From Cellvibrionaceae bacterium (GTDB taxonomy: Bacteria; Pseudomonadota; Gammaproteobacteria; Pseudomonadales; Cellvibrionaceae), in NCBI GenBank assembly GCA_021151525.1, contig JAGKXD010000002.1:1-64000 (forward strand): a stretch of DNA of 64,000 bases, written 5' to 3'. Shown here piece by piece: positions 8,956 through 17,356 of this stretch. Numbering within the stretch: the stretch's first letter is position 1; each line of letters opens with the position of its first letter. Both the position numbers and the translations under genes were made by a program. The notes under the pieces are model-generated. The model ran no database searches. It was not told the origin of the DNA and saw nothing but the letters and a program-made list of their open reading frames with translations.

Positions 8956-9615
8956 ATGGTTGATTCTTTATGCGAAAAACAAAAAAAATATAATGACCAA
9001 TTTAAAAAAGTTGTATCAGAACGTTATTCATTAATATCTCTATCAAAACCCAAAATAAAAACGTCACTGCCACTTCCAATTGTTGACATCGAAGCGCATA
9101 TTCGAGGATTTATTGAATATAATAATTGGCCACCTTTTACAATCTGTGCCCAACAGTGCGTAAAATGGAGTTACGCTCTCGAACAGGTTGTCTCTACAGC
9201 TTACGGTATGAAAGCCTGGGTAACACTTGGACAAATAGTTGCAGATAAAATTAAGTTCTGTCCATCGCAGGAGACTATCGACCAATGGGTGTCTGAGGGT
9301 ATTCATCCTCATAATATGAATGATACTGGTTTTAATCTGCATGCATGGATTACGCTTGAAAATGGAACCATTATTGATCTCACATTTTTATCCTCTATTG
9401 CCCAAGTTTTTGAGAATAAATGGTCGCACGTAAATGGAAAAATTCAAGTAGGGTTTAAATCCGATATTTTTCGAGAGTTAACATATACACCAATGTTAGC
9501 TGGGCATAAACATGTATTAAACCTGCATAAAAAATCCTCAATTCCATTGTTAGCTAAAAATAAAGATGAACTTCATCCAATCGTATTATTTGCGCTACAG
9601 CCAATACACCGATAA
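8956..9615 (+). CDS. Uncharacterised protein with a possible Cys-His-Asp hydrolase fold
   Basis: I do not recognise the family. I chose the ATG at 8956 rather than 8947 because GAGG (8943-8946) abuts the first but is well spaced from the second, giving 219 residues. Ordered features suggest a papain/transglutaminase-like core: Cys64 or Cys68 at the head of a helix (TICAQQCVKWSYALEQ), His129 in a LHAWITL strand, and Asp141 in GTIIDLTF. This C...H...D order with HAW and a following Asp is what such folds show, but it is inference. The gene is A+T-rich compared with core genes and follows an antitoxin-like gene. It could be a toxin or modifying enzyme; it could equally be unrelated. Confidence 0.45.
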   Translation: MVDSLCEKQKKYNDQFKKVVSERYSLISLSKPKIKTSLPLPIVDIEAHIRGFIEYNNWPPFTICAQQCVKWSYALEQVVSTAYGMKAWVTLGQIVADKIKFCPSQETIDQWVSEGIHPHNMNDTGFNLHAWITLENGTIIDLTFLSSIAQVFENKWSHVNGKIQVGFKSDIFRELTYTPMLAGHKHVLNLHKKSSIPLLAKNKDELHPIVLFALQPIHR

Positions 9616-9945
9616 TGCTGACGTACTGGATTTCCTTTCCGCTGTCAGCAAAAAAACTTTGTAAAATATAAATGGACCTGCGCTAGTGGAAGGCTTGGCT
9701 TCTTCAACTTTGGGGAAACGATCATGATCGATGCATTTACATTTTACTCAATTTATCAAAAGGTTCTTATGAGTAATTAAATCCTTCTGCATTTCGAGTC
9801 TTATAATCTCTGATCCTACAGAACCAGTGAGATCTAGCATTTTTTTGCTTTAATGGGAGGGGTGCGACATAAACTCTCACTACCATTGCTCTATGGTGCG
9901 CCCTCGCTTATTAATGAGTAGTGTAAGATAGTGAATACATTTTAC
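9616..9945. other. Gene-free A+T-rich stretch
   Basis: These 330 bases contain no supported gene. TGCTGAC (9615-9621) pairs with GTCAGCA (9646-9652) around a long loop, just after the preceding stop codon, but no T-run follows. No promoter or mobile-element end was identified. Confidence 0.4.
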
Positions 9946-10272
9946 TTAAACACTTTTCCAACCCGCGATAATAATCCCCATCCCTAGCAAAGCAACACCG
10001 GCGCCGATCCAGTCATAAGGGGAAAGCTTTACACCATCCACAAATCGCAACCATAACAATGCAGTGGCAACATAGACTCCGCCATAAGCTGCATAGACGC
10101 GACCACTTGCCGCTGGATGTAATGTCAGCAACCATACAAATAATGCAAGGCTCGCTGCTGAAGGTAGTAACAGCCAAATCGTTCCACCTTTTCGTAACCA
10201 AAGATATGGCAAAAAACAGCCGACAATTTCCGCTAATGCGGTTGCGAAAAATAGTAATGTAGTTTTGAGCAT
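9946..10272 (-). CDS. YnfA family small membrane protein (UPF0060)
   Basis: The 108-residue product matches E. coli YnfA almost block for block: KTTLLFFATALAEIVGCFLPYLWL, then IWLLLPSAASLALFVWLLTL, HPAASGRVYAAYGGVYVATAL and the C-terminal membrane segment. It has four transmembrane helices. The family is distantly related to small multidrug resistance exporters, and its physiological substrate is unsettled. I chose the Met at 10272 over the longer frame from 10308 because it reproduces the family length and start (MLKTTLL). It is a single-gene unit inside the accessory region. Confidence 0.9.
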   Translation of the reverse strand: MLKTTLLFFATALAEIVGCFLPYLWLRKGGTIWLLLPSAASLALFVWLLTLHPAASGRVYAAYGGVYVATALLWLRFVDGVKLSPYDWIGAGVALLGMGIIIAGWKSV

Positions 10273-10342
10273 TAATAACCTGCTGGGTAAAAAACTAATT
10301 AAGAGCAATAGGCTGCCATCGCATATTTATTAACTCATCACT

Positions 10343-11107
10343 CTAGCGCAACTTCATATCTAAATAGTGAAGAATGGTACGACTTGCGTTACACACTAAT
10401 TCAGCTTCTGCTGCCGAAATAAGAGCTTCATTTGGATGTGCGACACTTGCATTGTTCCGTAAATGATTCAGGGTATCTATGACAGATGCAAAAGATTTTA
10501 GAACTCGATCCACATCATCAGACCACGCTTCAGAGGTGTTTAATTTGGGATGATGTTTTCGTAATGATTTGTACAAATCAGTAATTTTTGTATGTTCCGA
10601 AACATCTATTCCAGCGTTATTGCATTGATAACGCAAATAACCATGTAATGCTGTATGAACTCTATCAATAGCGCTGGTAGCGTCTGTTGTCTCCATAAGA
10701 GATTCTGCATCTCTCAGTGCTCGCTCCACAACCTCCCACGCCGATAAAATAGGCGCTGTGAATTTTGGCGCTAATTTATTTTCCCCTATACCTATATCAC
10801 GGGATAACGAAGGTTCGTTAGACAGGAACCAACTTTTAACTTCCTGAAATTCAAAGAAGCTAGAAAGATTTTCAATATCTTCATCCAATATTTTTTCAAT
10901 TGCTTGAAAAACACAACTTCCGTAATCTTCATCTTGCCAACTTAAACTACGAAGAAGACGACTGTGGCCTTTAATATAATCACCATGTCCCGTTTTATAT
11001 CCAACCTCTTTCCATTCGGCCGCACTGAATAAAGTAACAATTGCTTTTTGAAGAGCAATTATCATTCTTCCCTTAAGTTTATTGTCGTCTGCTACATGCT
11101 CGTACAT
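10343..11107 (-). CDS. Abortive-infection C-terminal (Abi-C, HEPN-like) protein
   Basis: The 254-residue protein has an uncharacterised N-terminal half. Its C-terminal domain (about 146-250) has the look of the Abi-C family: TALHGYLRYQC, then KITDLYKSLRKHHP, then LNHLRNNASVAH followed by the helix EAELVCNASRTILHYL. R217 and H224 give an R-x6-H pair, the spacing used by HEPN ribonuclease sites. By family knowledge these domains occur in phage-exclusion proteins that may cleave RNA. I chose the start at 11107 because AAGGA lies a few bases upstream; the longer frame overlaps merR. The gene lies 40 bases after merR on the same strand. Confidence 0.65.
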   Translation of the reverse strand: MYEHVADDNKLKGRMIIALQKAIVTLFSAAEWKEVGYKTGHGDYIKGHSRLLRSLSWQDEDYGSCVFQAIEKILDEDIENLSSFFEFQEVKSWFLSNEPSLSRDIGIGENKLAPKFTAPILSAWEVVERALRDAESLMETTDATSAIDRVHTALHGYLRYQCNNAGIDVSEHTKITDLYKSLRKHHPKLNTSEAWSDDVDRVLKSFASVIDTLNHLRNNASVAHPNEALISAAEAELVCNASRTILHYLDMKLR

Positions 11108-11147
11108 AGTTTTTCCTTGAGTATGATTAGGGAAAGTTAAATGCTCG

Positions 11148-11549
11148 TTAAGTGGATAAAGCATCTACGATAGTGCAATCTGGCGCTTTGGCTCCTGGGC
11201 AACAACTTTGGCAGCTTTTTGCCATAACCAATAATGAATCTTTTATGCGTTGTAACTCCGCCATCTTTTCATTCACTGTTGCGAGATTAATTTTCACCAG
11301 TGTTAAAGCTTCACCGCAGGATCGTTCCGCATTTTCAGACAGGCTTAACAGCTCGCGGGTTTTATCTAAATTAAAACCTAGGCTGCGCGCTTTTAAAATA
11401 AAACTTAATCGCTGTTGATGGGCCTTGTTGTAGAGGCGATGACCACCACTGCTACGCTGCGGTTCGTGTAACAGCCCCAATTTTTCGTAGTAGCGGATAG
11501 TTTCAATATGACACCCGGTTTCACGGGATAAGACTCCAATTCCAAACAT
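11148..11549 (-). CDS. MerR-family metal-responsive regulator
   Basis: The 133-residue regulator has the N-terminal winged helix (FGIGVLSRETGCHIETIRYYEKLGLL), a long dimerisation helix and a C-terminal metal loop. Cysteines lie at 78 (SCGEA), 113, 116, 117 and 125. C78 plus C116-x8-C125 imitates the three mercury ligands of MerR, but the CC-x7-C arrangement also resembles ZntR/PbrR-type sensors, so the metal is not settled. The start at 11549 is set by AAGGA upstream. It is divergent from a MerT/MerF-like gene, and a perfect palindrome lies between them, which favours mercury or another soft metal. Confidence 0.85.
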   Translation of the reverse strand: MFGIGVLSRETGCHIETIRYYEKLGLLHEPQRSSGGHRLYNKAHQQRLSFILKARSLGFNLDKTRELLSLSENAERSCGEALTLVKINLATVNEKMAELQRIKDSLLVMAKSCQSCCPGAKAPDCTIVDALST

Positions 11550-11569
11550 AGTCTTTCCTTCAAAAATGC

Positions 11570-11600
11570 TTGCATCTGTAGTAACTACAGATTTTATCCT
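11570..11600 (+). promoter_or_regulatory. MerR-type promoter and operator
   Basis: A perfect 19-bp palindrome, ATCTGTAGTAACTACAGAT (11574-11592), sits between a TTGCAT -35 (11570-11575) and a TATCCT -10 (11595-11600). The spacer is 19 bp. An over-long 19-20 bp spacer filled by an operator is the hallmark of promoters that MerR proteins activate by twisting DNA. It drives the rightward MerT/MerF-like gene and probably represses merR. Confidence 0.75.
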
Positions 11601-11642
11601 GAACACTCTTGTAATTACATGGGTCATTTATCAGGAGTTTTT

Positions 11643-11939
11643 ATGGGTACTCGCAAATCAATAGGGTTACTGTTTATTGCCGCTATCGCTTGTATTGGAT
11701 GTTGCGCAATTCCCATTTCCGGGATTATCGCTGGAGTTGCATCGCTTGGTTTTGTAGCAACGCTAATAAATCAAAGCGGTTTAGATATAGTGTTGTGCAC
11801 CTTGCCGCTAATATTGCTTATCGCGTTCGGCCTCTACAGGCATCGCCGCAGAAACCGTTGCTGCTCATCACCTGACATTGAATGCAGTAGTACACAATGC
11901 AGCACCGGTGCCATAAAACCTGCAAACAATAAACAGTAG
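11643..11939 (+). CDS. MerT/MerF-like small metal transport protein
   Basis: The 98-residue inner-membrane protein has two predicted helices (about 5-35 and 45-68). A Cys pair with a third Cys lies in or near the first helix (C17, C20, C21), and a second pair follows the last helix (RNRCC). The C-terminal tail has more Cys. This arrangement fits MerF/MerT-type mercuric ion importers, which pass metal between Cys pairs. AGGAG (11633-11637) fixes the start at 11643 rather than 11619. No mercuric reductase (merA) is present, so full mercury detoxification is not encoded here. Confidence 0.6.
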   Translation: MGTRKSIGLLFIAAIACIGCCAIPISGIIAGVASLGFVATLINQSGLDIVLCTLPLILLIAFGLYRHRRRNRCCSSPDIECSSTQCSTGAIKPANNKQ

Positions 11940-11965
11940 TTCTGCTTATTAACCTTGCCCAGTCT

Positions 11966-13156
11966 CTAATGTGTTGGGCGATGGCTTGGTAATACCAACC
12001 CAGCTAACGCTATTACACAGAATGCTACACCTGCATAAAACGTAAAGGATGCCCCAAGTTTATCCCACAATAACCCCGCTACCACACTCGCGATCAGCAT
12101 GGAGATTCCACTCACCAGATTGAAAAATCCATAAGCCGTACCGCGCAAATCAGCAGGTGCCGTGTCAGCAACCATAGTCGCCAGTAAACCTTGCGTGATG
12201 CCCATGTGAATTCCCCAGAGCGCAACGCCAGCTAACACCACACTCCAATGATCGTTGATGGCGAGTACGAGATCCGCCGCGATCAGAACAACAAGCCCTA
12301 ATGCCAATAAGCTGGTGTGACTCATACGATCAGAGAGTTTGCCGAACGGATATGCGGATGCGGCATACACCAGATTCATCGCCACCATCACGAGTGGCAC
12401 CAGTGCGATGGGAATACCACCTTGCTGTGCACGCAACACTAAAAATGCTTCGCTGAAACGAGCCAGCGTAAATACCGCACCAATAGCAACAACCCACCAA
12501 TAAGGTTTACCAAGGCGTTTGAGGCTTTCTATGCGAATGGGGTTTGTGCGCTTTTCTACTTTGTGACGCTCGGGTTCTTTGATTCCCACCAGTAATAAAA
12601 TAACGGCCATTGCCCCAGGAATGACAGCAACCCAGAACACAGCACGGAAGTCATTCGCCCATAACAGCATTAAACCGACTGCGAGCAAGGGGCCAAGAAA
12701 TGCGCCTACGGTATCAATCGATTGGCGCAGCCCGAAGGCAGCTCCACGTAAATGTGGCGGTGCTATGTCGGCGACCAAGGCATCGCGCGGTGCGCCGCGA
12801 ATCCCTTTGCCAACACGATCCAGAAATCTGGCTGTGAGCACAATTCCCATAGTGGGCGCTATCGCAAATAATGGTTTAGTGATAGCCCCCAATGTATAAC
12901 CCAGTAGAGCAAGACCTTTGCGTTTACCCAAATAATCGCTCAGTGCACCGGAAAACACTTTAACAATGAGTGCTGTTGATTCGGCCACGCCTTCAATAAG
13001 ACCCACCGCTAATGCACTAGCCCCCAAGGTAGTTACCATGAATAACGGCAGTAAGCTATGGATCATCTCCGAGGAAATATCCATTAGCATACTGACGAAG
13101 CCAAGTACCCAGATGCCGGGCGGAATTTGCTTTAATATACTGTTTGTTTTTTGCAT
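11966..13156 (-). CDS. Major facilitator superfamily transporter
   Basis: The 396-residue protein has about 12 hydrophobic segments and MFS signatures: a loop 2-3 motif (GALSDYLGKRKG, about residues 70-81) and DRVGKGIRGAPRDALVADI (about 112-130), typical of a bacterial subgroup often next to metal or drug efflux genes. It is the last gene of the leftward metal-efflux block, 37 bases after czcA. The substrate cannot be read from the sequence. Its position suggests a role in metal or stress efflux, but this is inference. Confidence 0.8.
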   Translation of the reverse strand: MQKTNSILKQIPPGIWVLGFVSMLMDISSEMIHSLLPLFMVTTLGASALAVGLIEGVAESTALIVKVFSGALSDYLGKRKGLALLGYTLGAITKPLFAIAPTMGIVLTARFLDRVGKGIRGAPRDALVADIAPPHLRGAAFGLRQSIDTVGAFLGPLLAVGLMLLWANDFRAVFWVAVIPGAMAVILLLVGIKEPERHKVEKRTNPIRIESLKRLGKPYWWVVAIGAVFTLARFSEAFLVLRAQQGGIPIALVPLVMVAMNLVYAASAYPFGKLSDRMSHTSLLALGLVVLIAADLVLAINDHWSVVLAGVALWGIHMGITQGLLATMVADTAPADLRGTAYGFFNLVSGISMLIASVVAGLLWDKLGASFTFYAGVAFCVIALAGLVLPSHRPTH

Positions 13157-13193
13157 AAAGCGTACTTAATAAACATAGTGAGATCCATTTTGA

Positions 13194-16100
13194 TCAATTC
13201 GTTTGTGATGATGCTCTGGATGATTCGCGATAGACCATACGATACAACCCCGGTAATACGAGTAGTGAAAGCAATGTTGACGAAATAATTCCGCCAATAA
13301 CGACCGTCGCGAGTGGCCGCTGAACTTCAGCGCCGGTACCGGTATTAAGTGCCATGGGCAAGAAACCCAGTGCTGCAACCAATGCCACCATCAGAATTGG
13401 ACGCAGCCGTAACATGGCTCCTTCACTAATCGCTGTATCAATGCTTTTACCCTGCTGTAAACCATCGCGGAAAGCGGACACCATCATTACACCCGTTAAC
13501 ACTGCCACACCGGATAGGGTGATAAAACCAACCCCAGCAGTAATGGACAAGGGAATTCCGCATACCCATAACGAAATCACACCGCCTGTTAAGGCCAAAG
13601 GCACGCCACTAAATACCAGTGCGGCATCCTTGGCAGATCCAAAGGTCATCAGTAGCAACGCAAAGATCATCACTAACGTCATGGGCACTAACAGGCTCAA
13701 ACGCTTTGTTGCAGACTGTAATTGCTCAAAAGTGCCGCCGTAGTGAATCCAATAACCCGTTGGCAATTTCACCTGCTGCTCAACTTTTTCTTGAACCTCA
13801 GTAACAAAACCACCTAAATCGCGGTCGCGAACATTGGCACTCACGACTAATCGCCGCTTACCATTTTCACGACTAATTTGGTTAGCGCCGACGACCAGTT
13901 TTAGAGTGGCCACTTCAGAAAGTGGAACATAACCGTCATCACTTAAGGGAATGGGTAAGCGCGCTAACGCCGTTAAATCACTGCGCATTTTTTCAGGCAA
14001 ACGAACCACAATATCAAAGCGCTTATCACCCTCGAATATCTGACCCGCATCTTCGCCACCAGTGGCAATCGCCACAGTTTCCTGTACATCGGCAACATTC
14101 AGCCCATAGCGTAGCAATGCGGATCGATTAGGCTCTATTGATAGCATGGGAAGACCATCAAGCTGTTCGACTTTGACATCATCTGCCCCTTTAATACCAT
14201 TCAAGACGGCAGCAATTTGATTGCCGGATATCAGTAGTTGATTGAGATCATCACCATAAATCTTGATGCCAAGATCCGAGCGCACACCGGAAATAAGTTC
14301 GTTAACGCGAAGCTGGATGGGCTGGCTGATTTCATAGGAATTACCGGGTGCAGTTTCCAGTTTTTGCTCGATGTCCTTCAGTAATTGCGCTTTGGATTTG
14401 TGTGGATCGGGCCAGTCTGATTTATCTTTGAGCATGACGTAGCCGTCAGACATATTAGGCCCTTGTGGATCGCTGGCCACTTCGGATGTACCGACACGTG
14501 CAAACACCGTTTTTATTTCAGGTAGCTGCATCAATGCACGACCAATCTGAAATTCCATATCCAACGATTGTGTCAGGCTGGTACCGGGGATGCGTACCGC
14601 TTGTACGGCAATATCGCCTTCATCCAGATTCGGAATAAACTCTCTGCCCATGCGCGAGGCGATAAAACCCGATAGCAGAATAAAAACCACCGCACCACCC
14701 AAAATAGGCAAACGCAAACGCAAAGCAATATCCAGTACCGAGACATAAACTTGCTTAGCCTTACTGATGACCAAATTGTCCTTTTCTTCAATGTGACCAT
14801 TGAGCAGCAACGCTACCATAGCGGGGACAAACGTGAGCGACAACACCAGTGCTGCCAGTAGCGCCATAATCACCGTCAGTGCCATGGGTGTGAACATTTT
14901 GCCCTCCACACCGGTTAACGCGAGGATGGGCACATTGACCAATATGACCACCAATACACTGAGTAGGCTGGGGGTAAAGACTTCACGGGTTGCACTAAAC
15001 ACAGTTTGAAAACGCTCATCGAGTGTTAAGGTGCGTCCGAGTTGATGCTGTTGACCTGCTAGCCGCTGCATGCAGTTCTCTACAATGATGACGGCTCCAT
15101 CGACGATCAACCCAAAATCCAGTGCCCCCAAACTCATCAAATTGGCACTGACTTTGGCTTGCACCATCCCGGTAATTAATATCAGCATGGAGAGTGGAAT
15201 AACCATGGCCGTTAATATGGCCGCGCGCGCATTACCGAGCATCACCAACAATACCGCCAGTACCAAGATTGCACCTTCCAGCAGGTTTTTTTGTACGGTG
15301 GCGATGGTTTTATTGACCAGAATAGTGCGGTCGTAAACAGGTTCAGCCGTAACGCCTTGTGGTAGGGTTTTGTTAATGTCGCGCAACTTGGCGGACACGG
15401 CTTCCGACACCGTTCGGCTATTACCGCCCAATAACATCACGGCGGTGCCCAGCACAGTTTCAGCGCCATCGCGTGTAGCCGCACCGGTGCGCAATTGCTT
15501 ACCGAAACCCACCTCTGCTACATCACTTATGGTCACGGGCACTTTGCTGCGATGAGCCAATATGATGTGTTCGAGTGCCGGAATATCGCTAACTTGACCG
15601 GGGATACGAATCAAATATTGCTCCCCATTTTTCTCAATATAACCTGCACCTACACTGACATTGTTTTTCTTGAGCGCATTTACGATTTCTTCAAAGCCAA
15701 TGCCATATGCGAGCAGTTTTGCGGGATTAGGTGTGATATGAAATTGCTTTTCATAACCGCCGATGGTGTTGATCTCAGCCACCCCAGGCACTAAACGCAA
15801 TTGCGGACGAATGACCCAATCCTGCAAGGTGCGCAGGGCTGTACTGTCGTAAGGTTCGCCATTGGGTTGGCGCGCGCTGCTATCAGCATGCAAAGAGTAA
15901 TGGAAAATTTCTCCCAGTCCGGTGGCCACTGGCCCCATTTCAGGTTCTATCCCTAGTGGGATTTGGTTTTTGACTTGTTGCAAGCGTTCGTTAATCAGGT
16001 TTCGCGCAAAATAAATATCGGTACCGTCTTTGAACACCACGGTTACTTGCGATAAAGCGTAGCCTGACAGTGAACGGGTTTCTTCGACATAGGGCATACC

Positions 16101-16322
16101 GGCAATAGCGACTTCAACCAGATACGTAATCCGCTGCTCGACTTCAAGCGGCGAGTAACCTGGTGCCTGCGTGTTGATTTGTACTTGTACATTGGTGATA
16201 TCCGGTACCGCATCTATCGGCAGCCGCTGATAATTCCAAAAGCCAATACCGGCGACGATTAACACCAGAAATATCACTAGCCAGCGGCGGGCAATTGAGA
16301 ATTTTAAAATCGCATCAATCAT
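13194..16322 (-). CDS. czcA: CzcA-type heavy-metal RND efflux pump
   Basis: The 1042-residue inner-membrane proton/metal antiporter is of the HME-RND class. It has a single N-terminal helix, a large periplasmic loop, the fourth-helix signature DFGLIVDGAVIIVEN (about 400-414) characteristic of Zn/Co/Cd/Ni pumps, then a second periplasmic loop and C-terminal helices. Length equals the family's. It is encoded 38 bases after the CzcB-like adaptor and forms a tripartite exporter with it and the CzcC-like channel. The divalent specificity is inferred from that signature, by contrast with the CusA-type pump upstream. Confidence 0.93.
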   Translation of the reverse strand: MIDAILKFSIARRWLVIFLVLIVAGIGFWNYQRLPIDAVPDITNVQVQINTQAPGYSPLEVEQRITYLVEVAIAGMPYVEETRSLSGYALSQVTVVFKDGTDIYFARNLINERLQQVKNQIPLGIEPEMGPVATGLGEIFHYSLHADSSARQPNGEPYDSTALRTLQDWVIRPQLRLVPGVAEINTIGGYEKQFHITPNPAKLLAYGIGFEEIVNALKKNNVSVGAGYIEKNGEQYLIRIPGQVSDIPALEHIILAHRSKVPVTISDVAEVGFGKQLRTGAATRDGAETVLGTAVMLLGGNSRTVSEAVSAKLRDINKTLPQGVTAEPVYDRTILVNKTIATVQKNLLEGAILVLAVLLVMLGNARAAILTAMVIPLSMLILITGMVQAKVSANLMSLGALDFGLIVDGAVIIVENCMQRLAGQQHQLGRTLTLDERFQTVFSATREVFTPSLLSVLVVILVNVPILALTGVEGKMFTPMALTVIMALLAALVLSLTFVPAMVALLLNGHIEEKDNLVISKAKQVYVSVLDIALRLRLPILGGAVVFILLSGFIASRMGREFIPNLDEGDIAVQAVRIPGTSLTQSLDMEFQIGRALMQLPEIKTVFARVGTSEVASDPQGPNMSDGYVMLKDKSDWPDPHKSKAQLLKDIEQKLETAPGNSYEISQPIQLRVNELISGVRSDLGIKIYGDDLNQLLISGNQIAAVLNGIKGADDVKVEQLDGLPMLSIEPNRSALLRYGLNVADVQETVAIATGGEDAGQIFEGDKRFDIVVRLPEKMRSDLTALARLPIPLSDDGYVPLSEVATLKLVVGANQISRENGKRRLVVSANVRDRDLGGFVTEVQEKVEQQVKLPTGYWIHYGGTFEQLQSATKRLSLLVPMTLVMIFALLLMTFGSAKDAALVFSGVPLALTGGVISLWVCGIPLSITAGVGFITLSGVAVLTGVMMVSAFRDGLQQGKSIDTAISEGAMLRLRPILMVALVAALGFLPMALNTGTGAEVQRPLATVVIGGIISSTLLSLLVLPGLYRMVYRESSRASSQTN

Positions 16323-16360
16323 AATGATGCGCTCCGAATTGTGAGTTGAGTAGGATGGAT

Positions 16361-17356
16361 TTATTCATGTTCAACACCATCCTTACCCAGTTCAGCCTTA
16401 ATGATAAAGCTATTTTTCGTCACATAGGTTTCACCTGCCTTTAGACCCGCAAGCACTTCGCTGACCTCGCTATCGGTACGACCCAGCGTGATAACACGCG
16501 CTTCAAAGCCTTGCTTTTCTTTCACAAACACGACCGGTTTATCGTCAATCGTTTGCAAGGCTTCATTGCGAATAGCCAGTTTGACGGAGGTTGTCGCCAG
16601 CGTGACATTTGCATTTACAAACAAACCGGGAATCCATTGATGTTCGGGATTATCCAACAAGACCCGTGCCGTTAGGGTTTGATTGCTATTACTCAAGGCA
16701 CTTATGGCGATAATATTTCCATCGTTTACGGCGTCATTAACTGGATTGGTCACACGAACTGTTTGGCCAACGTGTATTTTGGTCACATCGCGCGGGAACA
16801 CAGAAAGCTCTACCCAGACTGAAGAAAGATCAACCAGCACGAACAAAGGCTTATCGCCAGTATGCTCACCGGGATTAGCGTTGCGCTCGGCGACTACACC
16901 ACTGAATGCGGCAGTAAGCGAATAGGTACGCAAACTTTCATTCCCTTCCACGGTGGCCAACACGTCATCTTGCCGCACCATATCGCCGACTTTTTTAGTC
17001 ACGGTACGAATAACACCGGGGAAGCGCGCACTCAAATGCTGAACACGTTCGCCATTCGCTTCAACCGTACCATAGAGTGGCAAGGTTTCGCGGATGCTAG
17101 CGGAGCCTACTTGTGCAATAGCAATTGCCGCTGTTTTAATCTGTTCAGCGCTCAAAACGGCAGTTTTTTCTTCGTGCTCTTCTTTGCGCGCGGGGGCTTT
17201 TTCTTTTGCCGATACTGACGGTTTTTCATCATCGTCATGATCTTCTTTGGCAATAGAAGCAAAAGTTAATCCTGCTAAGGCCAGACCTAAAAAGCAGGTT
17301 TGAAATAAGCGCTTTTGAGTCTTTGTTGTACTTAACATCATGGAAAATAATTTCAT
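16361..17356 (-). CDS. czcB: CzcB-type membrane fusion protein
   Basis: The 331-residue periplasmic adaptor bridges the RND pump and the outer-membrane channel. It has a signal or anchor segment (about 14-35), an acidic, His-containing stretch (EDHDDDE ... EEHEE, about 38-62), then the lipoyl/barrel-sandwich hybrid and beta-barrel domains (GTVEANGERVQHLSARFPGVI near 97, VGDMVRQDDVLATVEGNE). The start overlaps the czcC stop in an ATGA, and AGGTAA lies just upstream, so translation is probably coupled. Confidence 0.9.
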   Translation of the reverse strand: MKLFSMMLSTTKTQKRLFQTCFLGLALAGLTFASIAKEDHDDDEKPSVSAKEKAPARKEEHEEKTAVLSAEQIKTAAIAIAQVGSASIRETLPLYGTVEANGERVQHLSARFPGVIRTVTKKVGDMVRQDDVLATVEGNESLRTYSLTAAFSGVVAERNANPGEHTGDKPLFVLVDLSSVWVELSVFPRDVTKIHVGQTVRVTNPVNDAVNDGNIIAISALSNSNQTLTARVLLDNPEHQWIPGLFVNANVTLATTSVKLAIRNEALQTIDDKPVVFVKEKQGFEARVITLGRTDSEVSEVLAGLKAGETYVTKNSFIIKAELGKDGVEHE

